Shown: piece after piece, positions 25,721 through 35,473 of the stretch | Position numbering within the stretch: position 1 is the first letter of the stretch | Layout of the letters: each line of letters begins with the position of its first letter | Source of the DNA: an uncultured Alphaproteobacteria bacterium | GTDB taxonomy: Bacteria; Pseudomonadota; Alphaproteobacteria; Rhodobacterales; Rhodobacteraceae | Assembly (NCBI GenBank): GCA_902537215.1 | Contig: CACBAM010000004.1 | Span: 62,001 to 126,000 of the forward strand | Reading direction: 5' to 3' | Length of the DNA: 64,000 bases | Program-made: the position numbers and the translations under genes | Notes under the pieces: generated by a model | Seen by the model: only the letters and a program-made list of their open reading frames with translations | Told to the model about the DNA's origin: nothing | Database searches by the model: none

Positions 25721-26646
25721 AAAATGTCGATAATATATCAACGGACTTTCTACTAAGCCTAGTAACCGAGAAAGGTATGAGCCTGAATACAGCGTCTTCA
25801 TACAGAGCTGATCTTAAGATTTTTTTTACTTTTATTAACGATCAAAACTTAAACGTTAAAACACTTAGAAAAGACGATATTAACAAATTTTTTCAAAATC
25901 AAAGAGAGAGGCAGTTTGCAGATAATACTATTGCTAGGCGATTATCTACTATAAAACAATTTTTTAAATTTTTAATAAAGGAAGGTTTGCTTGATTGGAA
26001 CCCGGTTGAGGATATAAAAAACTTTAAAAAAGAAAAAAAAATACCTGGCTTCTTATCTGAAGAAGAGGTGCTAAGAATATTAAACTCTGCTAGTAAAGTG
26101 GGAAAAAATAAGCTTGAGAAAACAAGAAACAAAGCTTTAATTGAAATCCTGTACGCAAGTGGGATGAGAGTTAGTGAACTCGTTTCACTACGAAAATCGC
26201 TTTTTATTGGCACGCCAGAAATAATATTAATTAAAGGTAAAGGAAATAAAGAACGTATGGTCCCGATTTCGGGATTGGCCATATCAGCGATTAAAAAATA
26301 TTTGGGAGAGTTAAAAAAAACCAACACAGCGTTTTATGAAAGTGATTTTTTATTTCCTTCAAGATCAAAAAATGGCCATTTGAATAGAGAGCGGTTTTTC
26401 TTGATTATTAAAAAAATTGCGAGATTTGCAGGACTAAACCCGCGTTTCGTTTCTCCGCACAAAATCCGACATGCATTCGCATCCCATTTATTGTCAAATG
26501 GTGCCGATCTAAGAGTGATACAAACCCTACTTGGTCACAAAAACCTAAGCACCACTGAGATTTATACCCATATTCTAGATGAAAAAATGATAAGGAGTGT
26601 TCAAGAAAATCACCCTTTTGCTAAAAAAGATTTTAAAAACATATAA
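25717..26646 (+). CDS. xerD: tyrosine recombinase XerD (chromosome dimer resolution)
   Basis: A 309-aa site-specific recombinase. The N-terminal SAM-like DNA-binding domain (residues 1-90) is followed by the catalytic domain. The expected residues are visible: Arg in SGMRVSELVSL, Lys in KGKGNKERMVP, His/Arg in SPHKIRHAFASHLL, His in LLGHKNLSTTEIYTH and the Tyr nucleophile in that same segment. Length and chromosomal context (next to aroK-aroB, no mobile-element features) favour housekeeping XerD over an integrase. The start overlaps the upstream gene by 4 nt. Confidence 0.92.
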   Translation: MKNVDNISTDFLLSLVTEKGMSLNTASSYRADLKIFFTFINDQNLNVKTLRKDDINKFFQNQRERQFADNTIARRLSTIKQFFKFLIKEGLLDWNPVEDIKNFKKEKKIPGFLSEEEVLRILNSASKVGKNKLEKTRNKALIEILYASGMRVSELVSLRKSLFIGTPEIILIKGKGNKERMVPISGLAISAIKKYLGELKKTNTAFYESDFLFPSRSKNGHLNRERFFLIIKKIARFAGLNPRFVSPHKIRHAFASHLLSNGADLRVIQTLLGHKNLSTTEIYTHILDEKMIRSVQENHPFAKKDFKNI

Positions 26647-26680
26647 AGATATACGTAAGTATGTAGGAAAGGAATAAATT

Positions 26681-27970
26681 ATGCTTATTGACACGAATTT
26701 TTGGTTAGTATCAATCTCAATTGCTAGCCTGCTAATTATTTCGGCTTTTTTCTCTGGGTCCGAAACAGCTCTCACAGGAGCAAGTAAAGCCAAACTAACT
26801 GCACTGAAAGCCAAGGGTTCAAAAATGGCGACAAGAGCATTAGCTTTGAAAGAAAATGGTGAGAGCTTGCTCGGAGCCTTGTTATTAGGAAATAATTTAG
26901 TGAATATTCTTGCAACCTCTCTCGCAACTTCCCTCTTTACATCATTATTTCAAGAGAATGGTGTCATTATAGCTACATTTACTATGACCTTTTTAATATT
27001 AGTCTTTGCCGAAATTATGCCCAAAACTTACGCGATTACTAACCCAGAAGGGGTTTCAATAAGGGTTGCAGGTTTAGTCAGGTTCTTTGTATTTGCCTTT
27101 ACTCCTTTTATTAAAGCAATTAGATTTTTTGTAAGAACCACTTTCAACGCTTTTGGAGTTAAGTCCGAAGATAACATTGAAGAAATGGCAACTGAGGAAA
27201 TAGCAGGTGCTATATCGCTTCATCACTCTGAAGGGGCAGTGCAGAAAGAAGCTAGAGATATTCTCCTTGGAGCTTTGGACCTTGGCAATCGAGAAGTAGA
27301 AGAGATAATGTTACATCGCAGCCAAATCGAAATGATAAGCACTAATAGTTCTCCTAATGAGATTTTTGAGAAGTGTCTAAATTCTCCTTACACCAGACTT
27401 CCAATCTATGAAGATAACCCCGAAAATGTAATAGGGGTACTTCATGCAAAGGATGTCTTAAGATCATTCAAGGGATTTGGGCTTGGGCAATCTTCAAGAA
27501 GATTCAATGTAAATGATATGAATATACTTGAGGTTGCAATGAAGCCTTATTTTGTTCCAGAGACCACTACTCTTGATCAACAAATGAAACAATTCTTAAA
27601 AAGAAAATCACACTTTGCTCTAGTAGTAGATGAGTACGGTGACCTTCGAGGGCTCATAACTTTAGAGGACATTTTAGAGGAAATAGTAGGTCAAATTAGT
27701 GATGAGCACGATGTGATTGAACAACAGGTAAAGGAGCTAAATGATAACTCATTAATAGTTGAAGGGAATATGACTATTAGAGATCTTAACAGACACAGAG
27801 ACTGGAATATCCCTGATGAGGAAGCTAACACAGTTGCAGGTCTTGTGATACATGAAGCACAGTCAATACCCTCTGAAAAACAAATTTTTATTTTTAATGG
27901 ATTTCGGTATGAAATATTGAAGAGAAAAGGAAATCGTATAACAAAAATAAAAATAAAAAAGCTAGGCTAG
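26681..27970 (+). CDS. CNNM/CorC (HlyC/CorC-family) membrane transporter
   Basis: A 429-aa protein. The N-terminal DUF21 membrane domain (residues 1-180, four hydrophobic segments, with FFSGSETALTGASKAKL and AEIMPKTYA motifs) is followed by a CBS pair (VEEIMLHRSQIEM and FVPETTTLDQQMKQFLKR...LVVDEYGDLRGLITLEDILEEIVGQI). A C-terminal CorC_HlyC domain (IVEGNMTIRDLNRH...TVAGLVIH) ends it. The family is linked to Mg2+/Co2+ export or sensing. It follows xerD by 34 nt, with GGAAAGGAA just upstream of the ATG. The old 'hemolysin' name is not supported. Confidence 0.92.
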   Translation: MLIDTNFWLVSISIASLLIISAFFSGSETALTGASKAKLTALKAKGSKMATRALALKENGESLLGALLLGNNLVNILATSLATSLFTSLFQENGVIIATFTMTFLILVFAEIMPKTYAITNPEGVSIRVAGLVRFFVFAFTPFIKAIRFFVRTTFNAFGVKSEDNIEEMATEEIAGAISLHHSEGAVQKEARDILLGALDLGNREVEEIMLHRSQIEMISTNSSPNEIFEKCLNSPYTRLPIYEDNPENVIGVLHAKDVLRSFKGFGLGQSSRRFNVNDMNILEVAMKPYFVPETTTLDQQMKQFLKRKSHFALVVDEYGDLRGLITLEDILEEIVGQISDEHDVIEQQVKELNDNSLIVEGNMTIRDLNRHRDWNIPDEEANTVAGLVIHEAQSIPSEKQIFIFNGFRYEILKRKGNRITKIKIKKLG

Positions 27971-27973
27971 TGC

Positions 27974-29197
27974 CTAATTTGAATATTTTTTTAGCGCTAA
28001 CACTGCGTTCATTCCACCAAAGGCAAAGGAATTGTTAAGAACCACGTCCACACTTTTTAACTCTTGAGAATAATTTGGAACTACATCAAGATCGCAAGCA
28101 GGATCTATACCTAAATAATTAATAGTTGGAGGGATAACGTTTTCGTTTATGGCAAGCGTGCAAGCCAAGAGTTCGATTGCTGCTGTCGCGCCTATTAGAT
28201 GACCATGCATAGCTTTAGTAGAAGAGACCTTAACAGATTTAGAATGTCTTCCGAATACTTTATTAATTGCTTCGCTTTCCATTTTATCGTTCAACATAGT
28301 ACCAGTACCATGTGCATTTATATAGGTGACATCTGTCTTATTTATCATTGCATTTTTCAATACGCCTTCAAGAGCTTTTTGGGGACCAATATTATTCGGT
28401 TTTATGAGATCAGATGCGTCTGAAGACATTGCAAATCCCACTACTTCCGCAATGATGTTTGCTTTTCTTTTTTTTGCAGATGCCAAGCTCTCAAATATAA
28501 ATATACCGGCACCCTCACCATGAACAAGACCATCTCTTCCTCTGGAAAAAGGACGGCACTTGCTTTGAGATAAAACTCTTAAACTTTCCCAAGGTTTAAT
28601 CCCCCCAAAACTCAAAAAACTCTCGCTTCCACCCGTAATCAGAATTTTCGATTTTCCTGATTTAATAGTTTCATAAGCAATTCCCATAGCATGATTTGCA
28701 GAAGAACAAGCAGAGGAGACAGTAAAACTTGGTCCCTGTATATGATATTCAATAGAGATCAAACTAGTTGCTGAGTTATTCATAATCTTTGGTATAGTGA
28801 GTGGGTGCAGTCTATTATGCCCTTTCTCAAAAACCTGTTTATAGCTATAATTTATAGTCTCGATACCGCCAATAGAAGAGCCCAAAATTACACCCGCATT
28901 TTCTTGCCACTCTTCTTTACAATTTTTGAGCCCCGCGTTCGTTATTGCTTCTTTTGCAGCCAGCAAAGCAAATTGGGAAAATCGATCCATCCTGCCAACT
29001 TGTTTCAATTCAAAATGCTTACTTGGATCAAAGTTTTTTATTTGGCCACCAGTTTTTACTTTTAGCCTTGTTATATCTGGAAACTCAAGTTGGCAGATTC
29101 CAGACTTCCCTTCTCTCAAGCTATTATATATTTCGGGCACTGACATTCCGATAGATGAAATACCCCCCATTCCTGTTATTACCACTCTATTAGTCAT
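27974..29197 (-). CDS. beta-ketoacyl-ACP synthase (FabF-like)
   Basis: Condenses malonyl-ACP with an acyl-ACP. A 407-aa thiolase-fold enzyme with the Cys-His-His triad: VSSACSSANHAMGIA, NAHGTGTMLNDKMES and STKAMHGHLIGATAAIE. The GGMNAVLAL C-terminus is normal. It forms an operon with a dedicated acyl carrier protein and lpxD on the minus strand. That placement suggests a specialised fatty acid for lipid A rather than general FabF (inference by analogy with the acpXL/fabF-XL systems of rhizobia). No fabD, fabG or fabZ is adjacent. Confidence 0.92.
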   Translation of the reverse strand: MTNRVVITGMGGISSIGMSVPEIYNSLREGKSGICQLEFPDITRLKVKTGGQIKNFDPSKHFELKQVGRMDRFSQFALLAAKEAITNAGLKNCKEEWQENAGVILGSSIGGIETINYSYKQVFEKGHNRLHPLTIPKIMNNSATSLISIEYHIQGPSFTVSSACSSANHAMGIAYETIKSGKSKILITGGSESFLSFGGIKPWESLRVLSQSKCRPFSRGRDGLVHGEGAGIFIFESLASAKKRKANIIAEVVGFAMSSDASDLIKPNNIGPQKALEGVLKNAMINKTDVTYINAHGTGTMLNDKMESEAINKVFGRHSKSVKVSSTKAMHGHLIGATAAIELLACTLAINENVIPPTINYLGIDPACDLDVVPNYSQELKSVDVVLNNSFAFGGMNAVLALKKYSN

Positions 29198-29228
29198 AAA
29201 AATTGATCAAAAAGGAGGACCTAGGCAT

Positions 29229-29480
29229 TTATTGCACATTATCTTTTAGGTAATCGATAAGGGTTGATACTGTGTAAAAACGCTTTTTTATCTCACTTTC
29301 ATCTAAACCCTCAAATGGAATTGATATATCAAATGTTTCTTCCAATGAAAAAACCAATTCAACAATGGCCACAGAGTCTAAATTTAGATCTTCAAATTTT
29401 CTATCAAGAGGAATTTGCTTTGGATCGATACCCGTTTGTTTTCCGACCAACTCTAAAACTTTTTCTTCTATGTTTTCCAT
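29229..29480 (-). CDS. acyl carrier protein (specialised, LPS-associated context)
   Basis: An 83-aa four-helix carrier protein. The phosphopantetheine serine is in EDLNLDSVAIVELVFSLEETFDISIPFE (Ser at about residue 36). The usual DSLD/DSLMAVE is DSVAIVE here, and the acidic recognition helix continues into DISIPFE as in lipid-A ACPs. It lies between lpxD (57-nt gap) and the KAS gene (31-nt gap), all on the minus strand. It probably carries the acyl chain made by the adjacent synthase. Housekeeping AcpP would normally sit with fabG/fabF. Confidence 0.9.
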   Translation of the reverse strand: MENIEEKVLELVGKQTGIDPKQIPLDRKFEDLNLDSVAIVELVFSLEETFDISIPFEGLDESEIKKRFYTVSTLIDYLKDNVQ

Positions 29481-29537
29481 TATAGAGGTCCCATAACACA
29501 GGAATGTGAAAGATATATGTCACGCTATATTACTGAA

Positions 29538-30590
29538 TTATTTTTTCAACAATTTTATTATTTTCGGTAACCTTCTTAAAGCCATAAACGATGCTATGTT
29601 TCTACTTTTCAACATAGCGGGATTACCCATCAGAAACTGGTTCGGCTTTGCATTAACTGATAAACCAGTTTTGCCAGCCAGAATTACATCCGATCCAACC
29701 TCTACGTTATCACCTACTCCTGACTGTCCACCCATAACCACCCTATCACCTACTTTTACAGATCCAGCTATTCCTACTTGACCACAAATTAAGCAATTCC
29801 TACCTAGCTGTACATTGTGCGCTATATGAACTAGGTTATCCAATTTAGTACCCTCTCCAATAATCGTGTTGGCTATTGTACCTCTGTCTATACAGCAATT
29901 GGCACCTATCTCTACATTATCGTGTATCTCTACGGAACCTAAACTTTCGACTTTGAGGTAATTTTCCAGGCTCATTTTTACTTCGTCCGACCTAGATAAC
30001 ATTACTTTTTCGACACCTTCACCTGTGTCTGATACAAAAGAGAAGCCATCACTCCCAATAACCACGTTTGAATTGCATATAACGTTCTTACCTATTATGA
30101 CATTTTCTAAAACCCTAACTCCGGAATGGAGAATTGTTTCATCATCGATAATTACATTATTCATTATTGTAACATTAGAGAAAATAGTCACATTATCTCC
30201 AATTACACAATTAGGTCCTACATATGTAAAAGGACCAATATTTACATTTTTCCCAATTCTTGCTGAGTCATCTAAAAACGCGCTTTGGCTTACACCATCT
30301 ACACATTTTGGGGGACTGTGAAATACTCTATTCACCTCGTACAAAGCTGTCTTGCCGTTATCAAGGAAAATTGCTCCCTCCAGCTTCAGAGCCCTCCAGT
30401 CAACCTGCTTAGTAAATAAAGCTGCTTTTGCTCTGCCAAGCCCAATTTCCTTAATGTATTTGTTGCTGAGTGCCATTGCTAGTTGCTGCTCACTCGCAAA
30501 CTTTGGTTCGCTTGGTCCAGCCACTAATAATTCAGGATTGCCCACTAAGGTTCCACCAATTTGGCTAGAAATATCTCGCAGGGTGAGCAT
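29538..30590 (-). CDS. lpxD: UDP-3-O-(3-hydroxyacyl)glucosamine N-acyltransferase
   Basis: Third step of lipid A synthesis, adding a hydroxyacyl chain from ACP to the 2-amino group. A 350-aa protein with an N-terminal uridine-binding domain (residues 1-100), then a long left-handed beta-helix of hexapeptide repeats ([31 protein letters not shown] and onward). The catalytic His is in [18 protein letters not shown]-terminal helix finishes it. It heads the lpxD-ACP-KAS operon. bamA/fabZ/lpxA, its usual partners, are not in the window, so the locus is detached from the main lipid A cluster. Confidence 0.94.
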   Translation of the reverse strand: MLTLRDISSQIGGTLVGNPELLVAGPSEPKFASEQQLAMALSNKYIKEIGLGRAKAALFTKQVDWRALKLEGAIFLDNGKTALYEVNRVFHSPPKCVDGVSQSAFLDDSARIGKNVNIGPFTYVGPNCVIGDNVTIFSNVTIMNNVIIDDETILHSGVRVLENVIIGKNVICNSNVVIGSDGFSFVSDTGEGVEKVMLSRSDEVKMSLENYLKVESLGSVEIHDNVEIGANCCIDRGTIANTIIGEGTKLDNLVHIAHNVQLGRNCLICGQVGIAGSVKVGDRVVMGGQSGVGDNVEVGSDVILAGKTGLSVNAKPNQFLMGNPAMLKSRNIASFMALRRLPKIIKLLKK

Positions 30591-30626
30591 TTTATTCTAT
30601 TTTAATCCAAAATTTTCGAAAGATGG

Positions 30627-32282
30627 TCAATAAATTGATACTCCTGCATCAACCAAAGCCATATATACGAGAGCATCTCTTCCATAAATATCCGCCCTGT
30701 AATGTATTTGACCGAACTCATCAAAGAACGCAGTGCGATAGGTAATGTAAACTGGAATTTCCCTTGATAAATTAATGTAAGTTTCTTCAGCTTTTTCAAG
30801 AACTTCTTGAAATCTGGTTTCCGGATCGACCTCTTGGTCTCGCAGTAGAGAATATGCGAATTGAAAGGGCTCTTGTAACCTTATGCAACCATGACTGAAT
30901 GTCCTCTCATCCTTGAAAAACAAATCTTTCATTGGAGTATCATGCATATAGATACTAAATTTATTTGGAAACATAAATTTAACAAGTCCCAACGCATTGA
31001 TGTTGCTAGGTATTTGTTTGATAAGGAATGGAAAGTTATCGGGTGTAAACGCCTGCATATCAATTAAATTTGAATCAATTATAGTATCTGTGCCCCTAAC
31101 CATTAAAACCATTTCATTATCGGTCAAAAAATTGGGGTCACTTTGAATTAGCGGGAGGTACTCTTCAACCGCTATACTCTTTGGAACGTGCCACGTGGGA
31201 TTTACCACCATGTGGGTCATAGTGTCATTAAATTCTGCTGTTTGATTACTAGGCAGGCCAATGACTACTCGTGACTGCCAAACTTTTTCGTTCCCCGATT
31301 TGAAATATGCATGAAAGTTTGGCTGGTTAACCAAAACATATTCACCTCCGCGATCTTCATTATTCCATCTCATCCTTTCCAAATTAACGATTACCTGCAT
31401 TAATCTGGTTTTAGCGGGAACATTGATAGCTTCAATACTCCTTTTTCCAAATACACCATCGGGGTTTAAACCGTGATATTCTTGAAATCTCTTGACCGAG
31501 TCATTCAGTTGCTCATCAAATAGCCTTGACTGAACTTCGTACACCGGATAACCCATGTTACTTAATCTTTTTCTAAGAAAAGGCACATTATCATGTATCA
31601 TTCCCACCGCTAACACAGCATCTGTTGGCACAAGGTCTCCCCAAGATCCGTTGAGTGATGTCTCTCTTAGGTTTTTCAACTCATCTCGTAAACTCATATA
31701 CTCATTTGATTTTGGAAAAAGGTTCTGAAAAAATAAATTTAAGTTTAAGTCATCAGTTAGAGCCACTAAGAGCTCACCAGTGTCTTTTCTCCGTGGTGAT
31801 ACGTTGATATTGGCATCTATCATGTTAGGGTTCAGAATGCCTCCTGAAATGTCTTGCGCAAACAACAAAAAAGCCTCTGTTGCCATGAGCTCAAGCTTCG
31901 CCTGTTGGGATGGATCACTTTCAAATATTCCTTGTCTCAGCTCCGTAAGTGGGTATCGAGAGGAAGGTAGGCCGTGAAGCTCTGCCTCTCCGATAATAGT
32001 TGTAAGGCTTTGTAATTTCTTCTGATTTCTGATCCAAAATGGCTCAAACTCTCTTTTAACATAAAACAAGGATATTGGATTTTCAGCTAGATAAAATTCA
32101 GACAGTGCTGACTCTAGTGAAGCTCGCTGTAAAACGTTTTTCCCTTCATTTTCTTGGGAAACCGCTCCGAACGCGAATGTATTTAAAATGACCACGAAAC
32201 ACATGATCTTTGCCAAAAAGTATTCATTAAAAAATAAAAGTCTCTTTTTATTATGATATGATCTCTTTTTATCGTAGAACAT
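30627..32282 (-). CDS. L,D-transpeptidase (YcbB/LdtD-like) with peptidoglycan-binding domain
   Basis: Makes 3-3 cross-links in peptidoglycan in the periplasm. A 551-aa protein with an N-terminal hydrophobic export signal (about residues 24-42, IMCFVVILNTFAFGAVS). A substrate-binding-like region follows, then a PG_binding domain (NDSVKRFQEYHGLNPDGVFGKRSIEAINV, about 257-285). The YkuD catalytic domain has HVVNPTWHVPKSIA-type strands and the nucleophile motif FSHGCIRLQEP. The exact start is uncertain; later Met codons exist before the signal. It is divergent from the DUF882 murein-peptidase-like gene, an envelope pairing often seen in roseobacters (recalled). Confidence 0.93.
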   Translation of the reverse strand: MFYDKKRSYHNKKRLLFFNEYFLAKIMCFVVILNTFAFGAVSQENEGKNVLQRASLESALSEFYLAENPISLFYVKREFEPFWIRNQKKLQSLTTIIGEAELHGLPSSRYPLTELRQGIFESDPSQQAKLELMATEAFLLFAQDISGGILNPNMIDANINVSPRRKDTGELLVALTDDLNLNLFFQNLFPKSNEYMSLRDELKNLRETSLNGSWGDLVPTDAVLAVGMIHDNVPFLRKRLSNMGYPVYEVQSRLFDEQLNDSVKRFQEYHGLNPDGVFGKRSIEAINVPAKTRLMQVIVNLERMRWNNEDRGGEYVLVNQPNFHAYFKSGNEKVWQSRVVIGLPSNQTAEFNDTMTHMVVNPTWHVPKSIAVEEYLPLIQSDPNFLTDNEMVLMVRGTDTIIDSNLIDMQAFTPDNFPFLIKQIPSNINALGLVKFMFPNKFSIYMHDTPMKDLFFKDERTFSHGCIRLQEPFQFAYSLLRDQEVDPETRFQEVLEKAEETYINLSREIPVYITYRTAFFDEFGQIHYRADIYGRDALVYMALVDAGVSIY

Positions 32283-32497
32283 CTTTCGCCTTCAGTAATT
32301 TTGATCCTTGTGGTAAAAAATTTGACATGATACGATATAACTGTCAATTTATTAACACTTACGAGTGAAACAAATGATTAAGATAAGCTTTTTTACAAAA
32401 TATTCCAGTGATTCGAAAGTTTATCTTTTATTTTTTCCTATATCGTGTAATAAATATGTCGTATAAAGAAAAAGAGATAATTCGAGGCAAAACAGGT

Positions 32498-33052
32498 ATG
32501 ACAACAAGAAGGTCTTTGCTTACTTCTTTAGTTTTTACTGCACCTATCTTGGTGGCAGCACCTGTATTGGCTAAGGCTCCTGGGTTTTTAAGGGGAGCAG
32601 GTGATGTACGTAAGATAAGATTTCGTAATTTTAACACAGGGGAATTCATAAATTCTGTTTACTGGATAGAAGGCTCGTATGTTAGCGACGCTCTGAAAGA
32701 AATAGACTACTTTATGAGAGATTGGAGACAAAATAAGGTCAGGTCGTATGATCCTGCAAACATAGATATTTTATCGGCAACGCAGGGTCTTCTTGATAGC
32801 TCTGAGCCGTTCTATCTTTTATCGGGGTATAGAACTAGTAAAACCAACAAAATGCTTTCAAGAATGACAGACGGTGTTGCACAAAACTCGTACCACGTTA
32901 AAGCGATGGCTGCCGATATAAGAATGAGAACAAGGTCTACCGATAAAATCAGTAGAGCCGCGAAAAGTTTTAAGACCGGTGGTGTCGGCAGATATGCACG
33001 ATCCGGATTTGTTCACATTGATTCAGGCCCATTTAGAACCTGGACTTCTTAG
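32498..33052 (+). CDS. Tat-exported DUF882/YcbK-like peptidase M15-fold protein
   Basis: The start at 32498 gives an N-terminal twin-arginine signal, MTTRRSLLTSLVFTAP, with an A-x-A-like cleavage site near APVLAKA. Upstream in-frame ATGs at 32408 and 32456 would lengthen the n-region, and GAGGC 10 nt before 32498 supports the choice. The mature domain (FLRGAGDVRKIRFRNFNTGE...) contains the M15-type zinc residues: LLSGYRTSKTNKML, NSYHVKAMAADIRM (His and Asp) and FVHIDSGPFR (His). It is likely a zinc murein endopeptidase working with the divergent L,D-transpeptidase. The substrate has not been shown for this clade. Confidence 0.88.
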   Translation: MTTRRSLLTSLVFTAPILVAAPVLAKAPGFLRGAGDVRKIRFRNFNTGEFINSVYWIEGSYVSDALKEIDYFMRDWRQNKVRSYDPANIDILSATQGLLDSSEPFYLLSGYRTSKTNKMLSRMTDGVAQNSYHVKAMAADIRMRTRSTDKISRAAKSFKTGGVGRYARSGFVHIDSGPFRTWTS

Positions 33053-33060
33053 TTACTAAT

Positions 33061-34314
33061 TTAAGGTCTTAACGCCCCGTTTCCATTTACATGGTATTGA
33101 AACGAAACTAGATGTTGAGCACCTATCGGACCTCTAGCATGCAGTTTATTAGTGGAAATACCAATTTCTGCTCCAAAACCAAATTCTCCTCCATCAGCAA
33201 ATTGAGTAGATGCATTGCATAAAAGAATTGAGCTATCTAGCTTTTTAAAAAACAACTCACTGGCAGATTTATCTTCGGTTAGGATGCAGTCCGTATGATT
33301 TGATCCAAAATTTCTAATATGTGAAATAGCAGCATCTATGTCTTTTACTACCTTAACAGCTAAAATATTTTCTAAAAATTCATATCCGTAGTCGCTTTCA
33401 GAAACACTTACGATAAATTTATTTTTAAATAGCGCTTTATCTGCACGTATTTCTATTCCATTGTCAATTAAGAAATCTATTAGCTCGTCACCTTGGTTAT
33501 TGTAGAATTCTTTATCAATCAAGAGCGTTTCCGCAGCTCCACAAATACCTGGTCTCCTTGACTTGGAGTTTTGCACTACTTTCTTTGCTGTCTCAAGATC
33601 TGCTTTTTTATGAACATATACATGAACTATACCTTCTAGATGAGCAAATACAGGAACTTTTGCTTCCCTTTTTATAAATTCAACCAAGCTCCGCCCTCCC
33701 CTAGGTATAACCACATCAACATAATCTGTCATATTAACTAATAACTTTACTTCCTCTCTACTTCCAGACCTAAGTAATTGAACACAATTTTCTGGCATTT
33801 CCATCTCCGACAAAGCCATGGCGAGAGTATCATATAACGCTTCTACAGTTTTTAACGCATCAGAGCCTGGTTTCAAAATAGATGCGTTTTTTGATTTAAG
33901 ACAAAGGGCTGCGGCATCACAAAAAACATTTGGTCTACTCTCAAAAATTACTCCAATCACGCCAATTGGAGTTGTGACCTTACTAATCTCCAAGCCACTT
34001 GGACGTGTATTTGTCTCTAAAATTTGATCCACGGGGGATTTTTGTTTAGCTACGTCCAACATTACAGATTGCAAAGCACTAATCCTATCATCATCTAGCC
34101 TTAATCTATCTACAAATGCTTTGCTTGAATTATTGGAAATAGCTAGCTGAACATCTTCGTCATTAGCTCTTAGTATCTGGTCTTTATGTTTTTGAATAAA
34201 GCTTGAAAACAATACCAAAGTTTCACTGATAACTGTGTCTGAAATTTCAGAAAGAGCCAAAGCAGCACTGTACGCTTTTTTTCCAACCTCTAATATTTTA
34301 TAATTGCTACTCAT
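33061..34314 (-). CDS. proA: gamma-glutamyl phosphate reductase
   Basis: Second step of proline synthesis, reducing gamma-glutamyl phosphate to the semialdehyde with NADPH. A 417-aa ALDH-fold enzyme with GVIGVIFESRPNVFCDAAALCLKSKNASILKPGSDAL for cofactor binding, VVIPRGGRSLVEFI, and the nucleophilic Cys in SKSRRPGICGAAETLLID. The C-terminal STNKLHARGPIG motif is intact. It follows proB by 13 nt. Confidence 0.96.
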   Translation of the reverse strand: MSSNYKILEVGKKAYSAALALSEISDTVISETLVLFSSFIQKHKDQILRANDEDVQLAISNNSSKAFVDRLRLDDDRISALQSVMLDVAKQKSPVDQILETNTRPSGLEISKVTTPIGVIGVIFESRPNVFCDAAALCLKSKNASILKPGSDALKTVEALYDTLAMALSEMEMPENCVQLLRSGSREEVKLLVNMTDYVDVVIPRGGRSLVEFIKREAKVPVFAHLEGIVHVYVHKKADLETAKKVVQNSKSRRPGICGAAETLLIDKEFYNNQGDELIDFLIDNGIEIRADKALFKNKFIVSVSESDYGYEFLENILAVKVVKDIDAAISHIRNFGSNHTDCILTEDKSASELFFKKLDSSILLCNASTQFADGGEFGFGAEIGISTNKLHARGPIGAQHLVSFQYHVNGNGALRP

Positions 34315-34327
34315 TATTTAATTTTCC

Positions 34328-35473
34328 CTAACTAAAGAATGCCATGTTATCTCTGTGGATAAGCTCTGGTTTTCGATTATAACCTAATACATCAGATATC
34401 TCCTCAGACTTAAGACCAAGTATTTTTTCTGTTTCAATCTGATTAAATGAAACCAACCCTTTAGCTATTATCTGACCGTCTTCTCCCTTAATAATAACTA
34501 AATCTCCTCTTGTAAAAGAGCCAACACATTTCTTTGCGCCCACTGGCAACAAGGACTTTCCAGATTTTAATGCTTTTTCTGCCTTAAAATCTATTACTAT
34601 TTCACCTTGCGATTTCATGTTTAGGATCCATTTTTTTCTTGCTGCTTTTACGCTTTGAGAAGCTAGAAACCATGTTGCTTTCCTTTTAGTAATATTAATT
34701 ATTGGATTACGATTTTGGCCATCAGCTATAATTAAATTACAGCCTACCGCAGTAGTTACTTTAGCAGCTTCAATTTTTGTCTTCATACCTCCGTGTGAAA
34801 AATCATTTTTTGGCCCCCCTGCCATTAGTTCAATTTCTTCTGTGATCTCATTGATAAAGGGAATATGTACAGCATTCTTACTCTTTTTTGGCGACTCCGT
34901 ATACAGACCGTCAATATCAGAAAGCAATATTAACAGATCTGACTCACATATAGACGCAACCTGTGCAGCCAATCTATCGTTATCTCCGTATCGTATTTCG
35001 TCAGTTGCGACAGTGTCATTTTCATTAACAATGGGTATTACACCAAATGTCAGTAACGTTTTTAATGTTGATTTACAATTTAAATATCTTCTACGATTTG
35101 TGAAATCATCTAAGGTAATTAGTACCTGTGAGCATATAAGGCCCTTTAATTTAAAATGCTCTTGATATTCCTTGGAGAGTTCAATCTGTCCAACGGATGC
35201 GGCTGCTTGTTCTTGTTCCAAAGTTAATTCGTTTGCTCTGAGATTAAGAATTTTTCTTCCCAAGTTTATTGCACCCGAGGAAACGATAATTACAGTTTTT
35301 CCTTTTTTTCGTAAATCGATCACGTCATCAATTAAAGACGCGAACCATTCTTTTTTGATTGCACCAAGTTTATCCTCAACTAGCAAGGATGAGCCAACTT
35401 TTATGACAATCGACTTTGATTGCTGATATATTCTTTCTCTGTCAGGACTATTTTTGTTTAAATCGGGCTCCAT
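34328..35473 (-). CDS. proB: glutamate 5-kinase
   Basis: Commits glutamate to proline by ATP-dependent phosphorylation; normally feedback-inhibited by proline. A 381-aa protein with an amino-acid kinase domain (IVIKVGSSLLV, VSSGAINLGRKIL, PIVNENDTVATDEIRYGDNDRLAAQVA, GGMKTKIEAAKVTT) and a C-terminal PUA domain (about 285-365, GSFTRGDLVII). The ATG at 35473 overlaps the end of obg by 16 nt, and AAGGGGAGGA 7 nt upstream, inside obg, supports it. Part of the obg-proB-proA string. Confidence 0.95.
   Translation of the reverse strand: MEPDLNKNSPDRERIYQQSKSIVIKVGSSLLVEDKLGAIKKEWFASLIDDVIDLRKKGKTVIIVSSGAINLGRKILNLRANELTLEQEQAAASVGQIELSKEYQEHFKLKGLICSQVLITLDDFTNRRRYLNCKSTLKTLLTFGVIPIVNENDTVATDEIRYGDNDRLAAQVASICESDLLILLSDIDGLYTESPKKSKNAVHIPFINEITEEIELMAGGPKNDFSHGGMKTKIEAAKVTTAVGCNLIIADGQNRNPIINITKRKATWFLASQSVKAARKKWILNMKSQGEIVIDFKAEKALKSGKSLLPVGAKKCVGSFTRGDLVIIKGEDGQIIAKGLVSFNQIETEKILGLKSEEISDVLGYNRKPELIHRDNMAFFS

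Noticed and set aside
32322-32347. TTGACA...TGTCAA inverted arms upstream of the L,D-transpeptidase/DUF882 pair
   Set aside because: The spacing does not fit a promoter, and the 6-bp arms are not distinctive enough in this sequence.
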